DNA from: Balneicella halophila
GTDB taxonomy: Bacteria > Bacteroidota > Bacteroidia > Bacteroidales > Balneicellaceae
Direction: 5' to 3'
Length of the DNA stretch: 64,000 nt
Assembly (NCBI RefSeq): GCF_003096835.1
Contig: NZ_QENZ01000003.1
Location: forward strand, 124,001-188,000
In this document: positions 1 through 7,677 of the stretch, piece by piece
Layout of the letters: each line of letters opens with the position of its first letter
Numbering within the stretch: the first letter of the stretch is position 1
Made by a program: the position numbers and the translations under genes
Notes under the pieces: model-generated
The model's database searches: none
What the model was told of the DNA's origin: nothing
Seen by the model: only the letters and a program-made list of their open reading frames with translations

Positions 1-202
1 TTCCCCCAAATTCCCAAAATAATCGGGCTAACTCATGAGATGGCGCATAGTCAGATGCTATGGATTCTAAAAATACGATAGGTACTCCAAGTGACTTTTT
101 ATAAGTTGCACCATATTCTTTGTGCATTTCACGAATTTCACCATCTCTATGGTTAAAAATCCGTTTATTAATTTCCGTAAATAATTCTCGTAAAGGCTTC
201 AT
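1..202 (-). CDS. DNA alkylation repair (AlkD-like) protein, N-terminal part only
   Basis: The gene runs off the left edge of the window; only its first 67 codons are present, beginning with an ATG at 202 on the minus strand. The visible protein starts MKPLRELFTEIN and continues through a stretch with the order (M)HKEYGATYKKSLGVPI followed by an acidic, hydrophobic helix and HELARLFWE. This order (a short helix, a YKxxxGVP turn, then HxLAxxLWE) resembles the first HEAT-like repeats of Bacteroidota AlkD-family proteins, which excise alkylated bases. The active-site part of the protein lies outside the window, so the assignment rests on the N-terminus only. It is transcribed away from the tRNA gene. 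Confidence 0.5.
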   Translation of the reverse strand, partial: MKPLRELFTEINKRIFNHRDGEIREMHKEYGATYKKSLGVPIVFLESIASDYAPSHELARLFWEFGG

Positions 203-271
203 AAGAAACAAAAATAATAAATTATTTGCTCAAAAAACAAGGATCTTTTAATCTATCTAAAGAAAAATATG

Positions 272-279
272 TATATTTG
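272..279 (+). promoter_or_regulatory. -7 box (TATATTTG) for tRNA-His
   Basis: This fits the Bacteroidota TAnnTTTG promoter element. It ends 15 bases before the tRNA, leaving room for a short 5' leader. No good TTG -33 element is visible at the usual distance. Confidence 0.5.
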
Positions 280-293
280 CACCCGATAAAAAT

Positions 294-368
294 GGTAGGC
301 GTAGCTCAGTTGGTTAGAGCGCTGGATTGTGGTTCCAGAGGTCGCCGGTTCGACCCCGGTCGCTTACC
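294..368 (+). tRNA. tRNA-His (GTG)
   Basis: A full cloverleaf can be drawn. The acceptor GTAGGCG (295-301) pairs with CGCTTAC (361-367). The D stem is GCTC/GAGC, the anticodon stem CTGGA/TCCAG encloses TTGTGGT with anticodon GTG, and the T stem GCCGG pairs with CCGGT around TTCGACC. The extra G at 294 opposite the discriminator C at 368 is the G-1 expected for histidine tRNAs and is encoded in the DNA. The 3' CCA is not encoded. Confidence 0.95.
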
Positions 369-371
369 CTC

Positions 372-405
372 AAAGCTTGTAGCAAAATGTTACAAGCTTT
401 TTTTT
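372..405 (+). terminator. Rho-independent terminator after tRNA-His
   Basis: A 10-bp perfect stem (372-381 with 391-400, AAAGCTTGTA/TACAAGCTTT) closes a 9-nt loop and is followed by a T run to 405. It sits directly behind the tRNA. Confidence 0.85.
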
Positions 406-466
406 ATTTCTTTAGCATACTATTTTTTCTTTATTTTGCATTAACGTTTCATTTTTTAAGAAGGCT

Positions 467-925
467 ATGTTGAAATATTATTTTACGAAAAATAAATCCT
501 TGTGGGGATTGTTTCTTCCCATCATACTTATCGGGCTTTATTCCTGTACAGATGATGATTTTGTTAAGGACTTTAACTATGTATCTATCCCTATAAATAG
601 CGTTGACATTCCTGATACAATCTTTCTAGACCAGAAAACCACATTTACTGCGCACTCATTAATAAAGCAAGGTTGCCAGGTATATTTAACTATGGACTAC
701 GTAACTTTTGGGAAACAGATAATATCTACGGCTAAAGCAATAGAACATGAGGATCAAGATTGTGGAGAACTTACAGATCTTACGTTAAATATTGACTTCA
801 CGCCGAATAACATTGGATCATACACTTTTTTGTTTTGGGCTGGTGAGAATCCCACTACTGAAGTTGACAAGTACATCACTAAAGAAATTTTTGTGAAGGC
901 TAAAAATACACAGGCTGTAGAATAA
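467..925 (+). CDS. Putative lipoprotein, paralogue of the next gene
   Basis: A 152-residue protein of unknown function. Residues 12-26 are hydrophobic and end in a lipobox-like LYSC, so Cys27 is the likely lipidation site. Acidic residues (TDDD) follow, which in Bacteroidota may favour surface export. The mature part shares an ordered set of motifs with the protein at 1029-1460: S-(V/I)-x-x-PDT, K-x-x-CQ with T-x-DY, CGE, and near the end a G-x-Y-x-F-x-FWAG block with ITK. Two non-lipidated cysteines (about 70 and 99) are conserved in the pair and could form a disulfide. No database family was recognised. It lies upstream of an ECF sigma factor in the same direction, so it may belong to that envelope-signalling locus. 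Confidence 0.8.
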   Translation: MLKYYFTKNKSLWGLFLPIILIGLYSCTDDDFVKDFNYVSIPINSVDIPDTIFLDQKTTFTAHSLIKQGCQVYLTMDYVTFGKQIISTAKAIEHEDQDCGELTDLTLNIDFTPNNIGSYTFLFWAGENPTTEVDKYITKEIFVKAKNTQAVE

Positions 926-1028
926 TATTTATAGACTATCAATTCCGATATTTTTTCTGACTTTAGACGCAACCTTTTGCATTTTTTCACGTCTATACTA
1001 TAGATTTTAATTTTAAAAGCTAAATGAT

Positions 1029-1460
1029 ATGAAAAAGTATTTGTTATTGGGAGTAGCTTTAGTAACGGCTACCCTTTTGTTACAGTCTTGTTTTGATGAC
1101 GATGATGATTATATCAATTATGGTTACTTCGTAACCCCATTTGATAGCATCAGTATGCCTGATACTGCAGATTTTGGAGGAGTCATTAAAATCACTACCT
1201 ACACTAAGTTAAAGGATAAGTGCCAAGCATTTTATACCTTTGACTACAAACCTCAAGATTCTATACGAACTGTATCAGCTATTGCAATTCAATATGATGA
1301 AGAGGAGGTTGCATGTGGTGAGGAAAAAACTATAGCTCCTGTATTGGATTTTAATCCTATACGCTCTGGAAATTACAAGTTTAAATTCTGGGCTGGGAAA
1401 GACACGACCACGAATACGGATATCTTTATAACAAAAGACATCCATATTAAAATGAAGTAA
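1029..1460 (+). CDS. Putative lipoprotein, paralogue of the previous gene
   Basis: A 143-residue protein whose signal peptide ends LLLQSC, making Cys21 the predicted lipidated residue; a run of five Asp residues follows. The mature domain resembles the protein at 467-925 almost throughout, including SMPDT, KCQ, a TFDY-like block, ACGE and the C-terminal FKFWAGKD...ITKDI, which points to a tandem duplication. The two genes are separated by about 100 bases. Its stop codon (1458-1460) is followed immediately, in the same reading frame, by sequence coding for the N-terminus of the sigma factor. The function is unknown; context suggests a sensor or client of the sigma/anti-sigma module behind it. 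Confidence 0.8.
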   Translation: MKKYLLLGVALVTATLLLQSCFDDDDDYINYGYFVTPFDSISMPDTADFGGVIKITTYTKLKDKCQAFYTFDYKPQDSIRTVSAIAIQYDEEEVACGEEKTIAPVLDFNPIRSGNYKFKFWAGKDTTTNTDIFITKDIHIKMK

Positions 1461-1532
1461 GTACAACTGGATCAAGATATAGACATACTCATTGCTCTTT
1501 GTTGTAAAAACGACAAAAAAGCACAGCAAGCA

Positions 1533-2027
1533 TTGTACAATAAATATGCAAGTACAATGTTTGCTGTATGTATGAGATATTGTCATTCTAGGCAAGATGC
1601 TCAAGACGCCTTCCAAGACGGTTTTATCAAAGTCTTTCAACATATTCAATCTCATAAGAGGTCTGAGTCTATTGAAGGCTGGATACGACGCATTATGGTA
1701 AACACTTGTATTGACAAGCACCGTAAAGAAAACTGGATAGTGACAGACACCGTTGAACACCAATACAATGCACAGACTCTAAACCATGTGACTAAGGAAG
1801 ATAGTCCCGTTACACTTCCGACAAACGAGAAACTTATTGAACTCATTCAGCAACTGCCTAAACAATATCGGACAGTCTTTAATATGTATGTGCTTGAGGA
1901 ATATACGCACCAAGAAATAGCTAACCAATTGCAAATAAGTGTAAGCACCTCCAAGTCGAACCTCTATAGGGCTAGAAAGTGGTTGCAAAATGCAATAGCT
2001 GATGAAAATATATTGAATAATAAATAA
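1533..2027 (+). CDS. ECF (sigma-70 family) RNA polymerase sigma factor
   Basis: The protein has sigma region 2 (DAQDAFQDGFIKVF, core binding and -10 recognition) and region 4 with a helix-turn-helix (EEYTHQEIANQLQIS, then SNLYRARKWLQ). Group IV sigma factors of this kind redirect RNA polymerase to envelope or stress genes. The coordinates use the first conventional start, a TTG at 1533, giving 164 residues. The family normally has about 25 more residues before this point, and the DNA from 1461 does encode a matching stretch (DILIALCCKNDKKAQQAL) in frame, but with no ATG, GTG or TTG. The true start is therefore probably a rare codon between 1461 and 1491, or a base has changed. It is followed within 3 bases by its likely regulator. 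Confidence 0.88.
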   Translation: MYNKYASTMFAVCMRYCHSRQDAQDAFQDGFIKVFQHIQSHKRSESIEGWIRRIMVNTCIDKHRKENWIVTDTVEHQYNAQTLNHVTKEDSPVTLPTNEKLIELIQQLPKQYRTVFNMYVLEEYTHQEIANQLQISVSTSKSNLYRARKWLQNAIADENILNNK

Positions 2028-2029
2028 AG

Positions 2030-3334
2030 ATGGAAGATAATTTTTTTAATAACGTAAAAAAACAGCTGGGAGAGCATCAGGTTGCTCCGCCAGATACGGC
2101 GTGGGATGTCATTGAGACTAGCCTCGACCAAGGAAAATCATCGTCTTCTATCTTTTGGAAAAGATGGATGGGTGTTGCAGCTCTATTAGCGTTTCCAATA
2201 GGTATTGGGATAATTTTATTTTTATCTAAACCTAAGGAAGCAAAATACTACACTCAAACTCCTGAAAAACAAGTTTTTCAAAAACGAATCAAAGAAAAGA
2301 AAAGAACAGAAATTGCAACAGAAAATGAAGATGAGATTTCAAAACAAACTGATGTTAATAAAAGAACTATCTATCTAGCAAAAAAAAGTGAGCAAATTAT
2401 TTCCTCCAATTCTATAACAGAAGACATTCCAGAAAAAGAACCCAAGAAGGAACTTCGTAACAAACCTGAAAACCAAAAGGATAATTCCAAAGTAACGCAA
2501 AAGAAGTGGAATGAAAATACTCATACAACTGTTGATAATAGAGAAAACATAAAGAAAACAAACAATCTGTCCCCACAGGAAAATGCTCCAAAGGAAATGT
2601 TCTCTAAGAAAAATAAAAAAATTCAAATTGAAATTTCACCTTATACTGGGATTACTAGCATTATGCCACTAAGTGATGCCAATCTAATCACAGCCAAAAT
2701 GAATGATTTTTCTACAACCAATAGGGTGGCAATGACTTACGGATCTAATTTTAGTGTTCAAGTAAATTCTAAATTGAAAATTCGATCAGGTATAGGAGTG
2801 TTGAATATAGAACAGCAAACCCAAGATATTCCCCTTGCTTTGACCTATGGGAATGATGTTTCTATAGAAAACAATATAATTTCAGCTTCAAATTTGAAAG
2901 TTGCTCTACCTACATCTGGTCTTTATGAAGACATGGTTTACTCGAGTATGGAACTCAAAAACTCTCAACCTATTTACGAAACTTTGTCTTACGAATTACA
3001 ATTTATAGAAATTCCGTTAGGCGTTGAATACAAATGGCTTGAAACTTCTTCGTTTGATTTGTTTACAACAACTGGAATCAGTACTTTATTAAGAAATAAA
3101 AACAATATTTATATTAATGAGAATCAACAATTCGCTGAAAGTACAAATATTAATAAAACATCATTTTCAGCAAATCTGGGTTTAAAATTCAACTACCAAC
3201 TGAATTCTAAACTCTCTGTAAATCTAGAACCGCAAGTGAAATATTTGCTAAATACTGTTACGAATAATAACAACTTGAAACCATACACCTTGGGTGTTAA
3301 TGTTGGCTTTTCTTGGAAATTATTTGACGAATGA
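2030..3334 (+). CDS. Membrane-anchored anti-sigma-like protein with outer-membrane beta-barrel domain
   Basis: A 434-residue protein in three parts. Residues 1-45 are a soluble head (MEDNFFNNVKKQLGEHQVAPP, with DTAWDVIE) of the kind found at the start of Bacteroidota proteins encoded behind ECF sigma factors. Next comes one membrane helix (about 47-65). A long Lys/Glu/Asn-rich linker (70-195) follows. The C-terminal 235 residues are alternating strands typical of the OMP_b-brl family, ending in aromatic-rich VNVGFSWKLF. The gene starts 2 bases after the sigma gene, so the two are co-transcribed and the N-terminus probably binds the sigma factor. A one-protein link from outer membrane to cytoplasm is an inference. 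Its last 15 bases overlap the convergent glycosyltransferase gene. Confidence 0.75.
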   Translation: MEDNFFNNVKKQLGEHQVAPPDTAWDVIETSLDQGKSSSSIFWKRWMGVAALLAFPIGIGIILFLSKPKEAKYYTQTPEKQVFQKRIKEKKRTEIATENEDEISKQTDVNKRTIYLAKKSEQIISSNSITEDIPEKEPKKELRNKPENQKDNSKVTQKKWNENTHTTVDNRENIKKTNNLSPQENAPKEMFSKKNKKIQIEISPYTGITSIMPLSDANLITAKMNDFSTTNRVAMTYGSNFSVQVNSKLKIRSGIGVLNIEQQTQDIPLALTYGNDVSIENNIISASNLKVALPTSGLYEDMVYSSMELKNSQPIYETLSYELQFIEIPLGVEYKWLETSSFDLFTTTGISTLLRNKNNIYINENQQFAESTNINKTSFSANLGLKFNYQLNSKLSVNLEPQVKYLLNTVTNNNNLKPYTLGVNVGFSWKLFDE

Positions 3335-4291
3335 TTTTATATCTGCAAATACATAATAAATAGCTCCCATGAGGAAGTAAATATATTTTAAGAAAATAAT
3401 TTTGAAACTCCCTTGATTTAAAATGTCTTTTAAAATACGAAAACCTTGTTTTTTGTTAGCGTTTTTACTGAAAAAAAAACGTTTCCCCAACTTCCCGACT
3501 TGCAACATATTTTTTTCAATTATCTTTCTATAGAGTTTCTTCTGATTAGATTCAACATGGAAATATCTTTTCTGCAAATAAGAAATAATCTTTTGATACG
3601 ATTCTATCGATTTTAATGAAGCAGTTGTATGCACTATAGAATTTTCTCTCAATCTCCTTTGATAAAATTTCTTTGGCAAATAATAAATATTATCCAACAA
3701 CGGCATCAATTGGTAGTGAAACAGAACATCCTCATGAAGTAGACCCTTTACAAAAAGAACTTCCACTAGTTTTTCCTTCTTTACGAAATAGAATGGAGCA
3801 CTTACGACTACAGATTTTTGAAAAACTTCCCGTTTGAGAAACTCTTGTCCAGAGTAAATTTTTTCTTCTAATTTTTTACTTCTATCGAAATAGCCACCCT
3901 CTAATATTTCTTCTGTTCCATTTTTTTCTATAAAATCATAGCCATCAAAGGTGACCGCATCAAGATTATACTTTTCAATTAAGCTGTAGCACTTCTCTAT
4001 AGTTTCTTTTTGTAATCGGTCATCACTATCTAAGAAAAGAACATACTTCCCCTCAGCCATTTTCACACCTTGGTTACGAGTAGCAGAAAGTCCTATATTT
4101 TCCTGGGTAAAGGATTTTATGCGAATATCATTAAACGTTCGTATTACTTCTAAAGTATCATCTGAAGAACCGTCATCGATAACTAAAGCCTCCCATGCAG
4201 AAAAGGTCTGTGCTAACACAGACCTTAAACACTCCGCAATGTATTTTTCAACATTGTATGCCGGAATAATTATAGAGACCTTGGGAGTCAT
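3320..4291 (-). CDS. Glycosyltransferase family 2
   Basis: A 323-residue GT-A fold enzyme. It starts with KVSIIIPAYNVEKYI, has the nucleotide-binding DDGSSDDT (about 39-46) and the metal-binding DSDD (88-91), and carries a HEDVLFHYQL acidic block near residue 187 in the position of the catalytic base. The C-terminus has a short hydrophobic patch (about 300-315) that may touch the membrane. Such enzymes add sugars from nucleotide donors to surface polysaccharide or glycolipid; the acceptor cannot be told. It lies 3 bases downstream of glyS on the same strand and may be co-transcribed with it. It resembles the other GT2 at 7678-8673 only in the catalytic core. Confidence 0.88.
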   Translation of the reverse strand: MTPKVSIIIPAYNVEKYIAECLRSVLAQTFSAWEALVIDDGSSDDTLEVIRTFNDIRIKSFTQENIGLSATRNQGVKMAEGKYVLFLDSDDRLQKETIEKCYSLIEKYNLDAVTFDGYDFIEKNGTEEILEGGYFDRSKKLEEKIYSGQEFLKREVFQKSVVVSAPFYFVKKEKLVEVLFVKGLLHEDVLFHYQLMPLLDNIYYLPKKFYQRRLRENSIVHTTASLKSIESYQKIISYLQKRYFHVESNQKKLYRKIIEKNMLQVGKLGKRFFFSKNANKKQGFRILKDILNQGSFKIIFLKYIYFLMGAIYYVFADIKSFVK

Positions 4292-4294
4292 TTT

Positions 4295-5839
4295 TTACAA
4301 TTTCTCTAACAACGTTCGTAAGTTGACTTGCTTCCCAATAATCTTTTCTAAATCTTGAATTTTCACACGCTCTTGCTCCATCGTATCACGATAGCGTATC
4401 GTTACCGTATTATCTTCCATAGTATCATGGTCAACAGTTACACAAAATGGTGTTCCTATGGCATCTTGACGACGATAACGCTTACCAATAGAATCTTTTT
4501 CATCGTATTGACAATTGAAAGAATAACGTAATTCTTTGATAATTTCTTTTGCTTTCTCGGGCAAACCATCTTTCTTCACTAAAGGAAGAACTGCTAATTT
4601 TACAGGAGCTAAAGGTGCTGGAAGTTTCAATACTACACGCGTATCATTCTTTTCCTCATTTATTACTTCTTCCTCATAGGATGCTGACAAAACCTGTAAA
4701 AACATTCTATCCACTCCAATAGAAGTCTCAACTACGTAAGGAACATAACTTTCATTACGTTCAGGGTCAAAGTATTGGATTTTCTTTCCTGAAAATTTTT
4801 GATGCTGTGACAAATCAAAATCAGTGCGTGAATGAATTCCTTCTACTTCTTTAAATCCAAATGGAAATTGATATTCAACATCAGTAGCAGCATTGGCATA
4901 ATGAGCCAACTTATCATGATCGTGATAACGGTAATCTTCATCATTAAAACCTAATGCCTTATGCCATTTCATTCGTGCCTCTTTCCAGTATTCAAACCAC
5001 TTAATTTCTTCCCCCGGTTGTACGAAAAACTGCATTTCCATTTGTTCAAATTCACGCATGCGGAAAATAAACTGACGTGCCACTATTTCATTACGAAAGG
5101 CTTTACCTATTTGGGCAATACCAAAAGGCAATTTCATTCGTCCTGTTTTTTGAACATTCAAGTAGTTTACGAAAATACCTTGAGCCGTTTCCGGACGCAA
5201 ATAAATAGTATTTGCTCCCTCAGCAGTTGAGCCCATTTCTGTAGAGAACATCAAATTAAATTGACGAACCTCTGTCCAATTTCGACTTCCAGATACCGGA
5301 CAAGCAATATCACAATCAATAATTAATTGACGCAAGTCAGTTAAATTATTATCTTCCAAGGCTTTTACAAAACGACTGTGCGTTTCATCAATTTTTGCTT
5401 GGTTTGCTAAAACTCTTTGATTTGTTGATCGGAACTCTTCTTCATTAAAGGCATCGCCAAAACGTTTTTTTGCTTTATCGATTTCTTTATTAATCTTCCC
5501 CTCTATTTTCTGCAAATATTCTTCAATTAAAACATCAGCTCTGTAGCGTTTTTTACTGTCTTTGTTATCAATCAATGGGTCGCTGAATGCATCAAGATGA
5601 CCAGAAGCTTCCCAAACCTTTGGGTGCATAAAAATAGCACTATCAAGTCCTACAACATTATCGTGCAAAAGCACCATGGCATCCCACCAATATTTCTTAA
5701 TATTATTTTTTAGTTCTACACCGTATTGACCATAATCATACACAGCTCCCAATCCGTCATAAATTTCTGAGGATTGAAATACATAACCATACTCCTTACA
5801 ATGTGCTACTACTTTTTTAAAAACGTCTTCTGATTTCAT
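4295..5839 (-). CDS. glyS: Glycine--tRNA ligase (alpha2 type)
   Basis: A 514-residue class II synthetase that charges tRNA-Gly. The N-terminus has the ...HCKEYGYVFQSSEIYDGL...YDYGQYGVELK block of the single-chain archaeal/eukaryotic-type enzyme, motif 2-like FRNEIVARQFIFRMREFEQME, RPETAQGIFVNY in the active site, and motif 3-like ETSIGVDRMFLQVL. The C-terminal anticodon-binding domain follows from about residue 405 (LAPVKLAVLPLVKKDG...). Bacteroidota use this form rather than the separate alpha/beta chains of proteobacteria. The ATG at 5839 is preceded by a good -7 box at 5861-5868. Confidence 0.96.
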   Translation of the reverse strand: MKSEDVFKKVVAHCKEYGYVFQSSEIYDGLGAVYDYGQYGVELKNNIKKYWWDAMVLLHDNVVGLDSAIFMHPKVWEASGHLDAFSDPLIDNKDSKKRYRADVLIEEYLQKIEGKINKEIDKAKKRFGDAFNEEEFRSTNQRVLANQAKIDETHSRFVKALEDNNLTDLRQLIIDCDIACPVSGSRNWTEVRQFNLMFSTEMGSTAEGANTIYLRPETAQGIFVNYLNVQKTGRMKLPFGIAQIGKAFRNEIVARQFIFRMREFEQMEMQFFVQPGEEIKWFEYWKEARMKWHKALGFNDEDYRYHDHDKLAHYANAATDVEYQFPFGFKEVEGIHSRTDFDLSQHQKFSGKKIQYFDPERNESYVPYVVETSIGVDRMFLQVLSASYEEEVINEEKNDTRVVLKLPAPLAPVKLAVLPLVKKDGLPEKAKEIIKELRYSFNCQYDEKDSIGKRYRRQDAIGTPFCVTVDHDTMEDNTVTIRYRDTMEQERVKIQDLEKIIGKQVNLRTLLEKL

Positions 5840-5860
5840 CTTCTTCTTTTTTCGATGCTA

Positions 5861-5868
5861 CAAATGTA
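5861..5868 (-). promoter_or_regulatory. -7 box (TACATTTG) for glyS
   Basis: A TAnnTTTG match on the minus strand, 21 bases before the glyS ATG, which gives a leader of about 15 nt. Confidence 0.5.
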
Positions 5869-5902
5869 CGAAAAACACCAATGTTTAGCTAAATTCAGTT
5901 TA

Positions 5903-5939
5903 TAAAAAATGCCTCACTTTAAACAAAGCGAAGCATTTT
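5903..5939 (-). terminator. Terminator after the secreted protein gene
   Basis: On the minus strand a 15-bp stem (5925-5939 with 5906-5920, two wobble pairs) and a 4-nt loop are followed by a T run. It separates the gene at 5962-6567 from glyS. Confidence 0.75.
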
Positions 5940-5961
5940 AAAAATTACAAATGGTTTTTGT

Positions 5962-6567
5962 TTACTCTACAACATAACGAATTTCCATATCAATATTTTT
6001 TCCTTCTAACACTTCCCAGCTATCAGTCTCGGGTAATTTAAAATAAATAATATTACCTTTCTTATGTCTAATATCCACGTAAAAATTCCATTCAGTATCT
6101 TCATCTAATCTTTTTATTCCCACAAAGAAGTTATTATTTACCTTTAAATTCAGGGGAGATAGATCAATGGTCACTTTCCCATTTTCATTTTTCAACACTT
6201 TGAAGATTAATTTCGATTCTGTCAATTTCTCGTTTGGATTGCCGTTTTCATCTCTATCAAACAACAGCAATTCAAATTCAGTTTCTTTTGGATTCAAGCT
6301 ACGTTGATTACTAAAGAAAAAAGACACATCTTTCAAAACACCTGAAAAACTCTTCTTAACCTCAACTTCTCCAACAAAAGAAATCCCCTGACTTATAGCA
6401 TAATATCCATTCTGTCTTCCTCGTGTTTTTAATATCTTGTGACTGTCTTTATTGATTTTTTTAGCTACAACAACCTCCTCAAGATAAACTATTGTATCCT
6501 GTGCATACAAATTGAAACTTAAAAAGTATAGCACAACAAGCAATAATCCTTTTTTTATATAATACAT
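5962..6567 (-). CDS. Secreted protein of unknown function with a TonB-box-like start
   Basis: The reading frame is open from a GTG at 6600, but the ATG at 6567 gives a normal signal peptide (MYYIKKGLLLVVLYFLSFNLYAQ in outline, cleavage after YAQ), so that start is used here: about 201 residues. The mature N-terminus, DTIVYLEEVVVAKK, looks like the TonB-box/linker seen just before the plug of SusC-like receptors or after CarboxypepD_reg domains. The rest is a predicted beta-sandwich (KTRGRQNGYYAIS...ELLLFDRDENGNPNE...FFVGIKRLDED) of a kind I associate with Flavobacteriia secreted proteins. No barrel or catalytic motif is seen. It probably acts in the periplasm or at the outer membrane. Confidence 0.7.
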   Translation of the reverse strand: MYYIKKGLLLVVLYFLSFNLYAQDTIVYLEEVVVAKKINKDSHKILKTRGRQNGYYAISQGISFVGEVEVKKSFSGVLKDVSFFFSNQRSLNPKETEFELLLFDRDENGNPNEKLTESKLIFKVLKNENGKVTIDLSPLNLKVNNNFFVGIKRLDEDTEWNFYVDIRHKKGNIIYFKLPETDSWEVLEGKNIDMEIRYVVE

Positions 6568-6671
6568 ATGAAAAATTTTATTAAAAAGGAGTCTTAACAC
6601 CTCCTTTGTTTAATTAGAAAAGACTCTCCTCTTGATTCAGCGTGACAAAACTACTTTTATTTGCAGAGATA

Positions 6672-7604
6672 TTATTTCACTTTTACCAACTCTACATCGA
6701 ACAATAAGGTAGCATTCGGTGGAATAACGCCTCCAGCACCAGCAGAGCCATAGGCTAAATCTGAAGGAATTACTAATTTAGCTTTTCCTCCTTCGTTCAA
6801 CAATGCAATACCTTCATCCCAACCTGTTATAACTTGGCCCATTCCAAGCAAGAATTCTATTGGTTGTTTTCTGCTATGTGACGAATCAAAAACACCTCCA
6901 TCGGTAAACATGCCTGTGTAGTGTACAGCGACGGTTTGTCCCTTTATTGGCTTTTTACCCTCTCCTTGCTCTTCTATTTTGTAATAAAGTCCACTGCTTG
7001 TTTTATCAAATCCTTCAGTTAAATTCTTCAAAGCTTCTTCTTGTTCTTGCTTAGCTTTGGCTTCTCGCTCTGCTTTATCAGCATTAAACTTCTCAAAAGT
7101 AGCAACTGCATCAAATTTTTCTGCATCTTCGCCAACCCTAACAATTTCAACGCCCTCAATTGTATCCCCTTGGCTTATGGAGTTTACCACATCCATGCCT
7201 TCCACAACTTTACCAAAAACGGTGTGTTTATTATCTAACCAAGGTGTTGCTGTATGGGTTATAAAAAACTGGCTGCCATTGGTGCCTGGACCAGCATTTG
7301 CCATAGACAATATTCCAGGTCCTGTATGCTTTAATTCTACATGATATTCGTCATCAAATTGATAACCAGGACCACCAACACCAGTTCCTTGAGGACAACC
7401 TCCTTGAATCATAAAATCTTCAATTACTCTATGGAATTTCAATCCATTGTAGTATGGAGTACCTGCTTCTTTGGAAGTATTTTTAATTTTACCCTCAGCC
7501 AAACCAACAAAGTTTGCAACTGTTCCCGGTGTTTTTTGATATTCTAACTCTAATAAGATTTCACCTTTTGTCGTATTCAATTTCGCGTAAATTCCGTCTT
7601 TCAT
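6672..7604 (-). CDS. Dual-family peptidyl-prolyl isomerase (cyclophilin-FKBP fusion)
   Basis: A 310-residue protein with two prolyl isomerase folds. Residues 1-165 are a cyclophilin: LKFHRV (catalytic Arg59), [21 protein letters not shown] and [10 protein letters not shown] are all present. Residues 170-205 are an Ala/Lys/Glu-rich helical linker. Residues 205-310 are an FKBP domain ([45 protein letters not shown]). This matches the cyclophilin-first dual-family immunophilins (CFBP) described from flavobacteria and spirochaetes. No signal peptide is visible, so it is probably a cytoplasmic folding catalyst and chaperone. It is flanked by unrelated genes. Confidence 0.93.
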   Translation of the reverse strand: MKDGIYAKLNTTKGEILLELEYQKTPGTVANFVGLAEGKIKNTSKEAGTPYYNGLKFHRVIEDFMIQGGCPQGTGVGGPGYQFDDEYHVELKHTGPGILSMANAGPGTNGSQFFITHTATPWLDNKHTVFGKVVEGMDVVNSISQGDTIEGVEIVRVGEDAEKFDAVATFEKFNADKAEREAKAKQEQEEALKNLTEGFDKTSSGLYYKIEEQGEGKKPIKGQTVAVHYTGMFTDGGVFDSSHSRKQPIEFLLGMGQVITGWDEGIALLNEGGKAKLVIPSDLAYGSAGAGGVIPPNATLLFDVELVKVK

Positions 7605-7677
7605 TCTTATTTATTTTAATTTGGTCTATTCTATTCAAAGGTACATTTTTTACGGTAAAATGTAAAAATCCGCTATT

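Noticed and set aside
226-444. 72-residue ORF over tRNA-His
   Set aside because: It is a translation of the tRNA and its terminator.
1275-1763. Minus-strand 162-residue ORF across the lipoprotein and sigma genes
   Set aside because: It is a shadow frame of two supported plus-strand genes, without protein-like composition.
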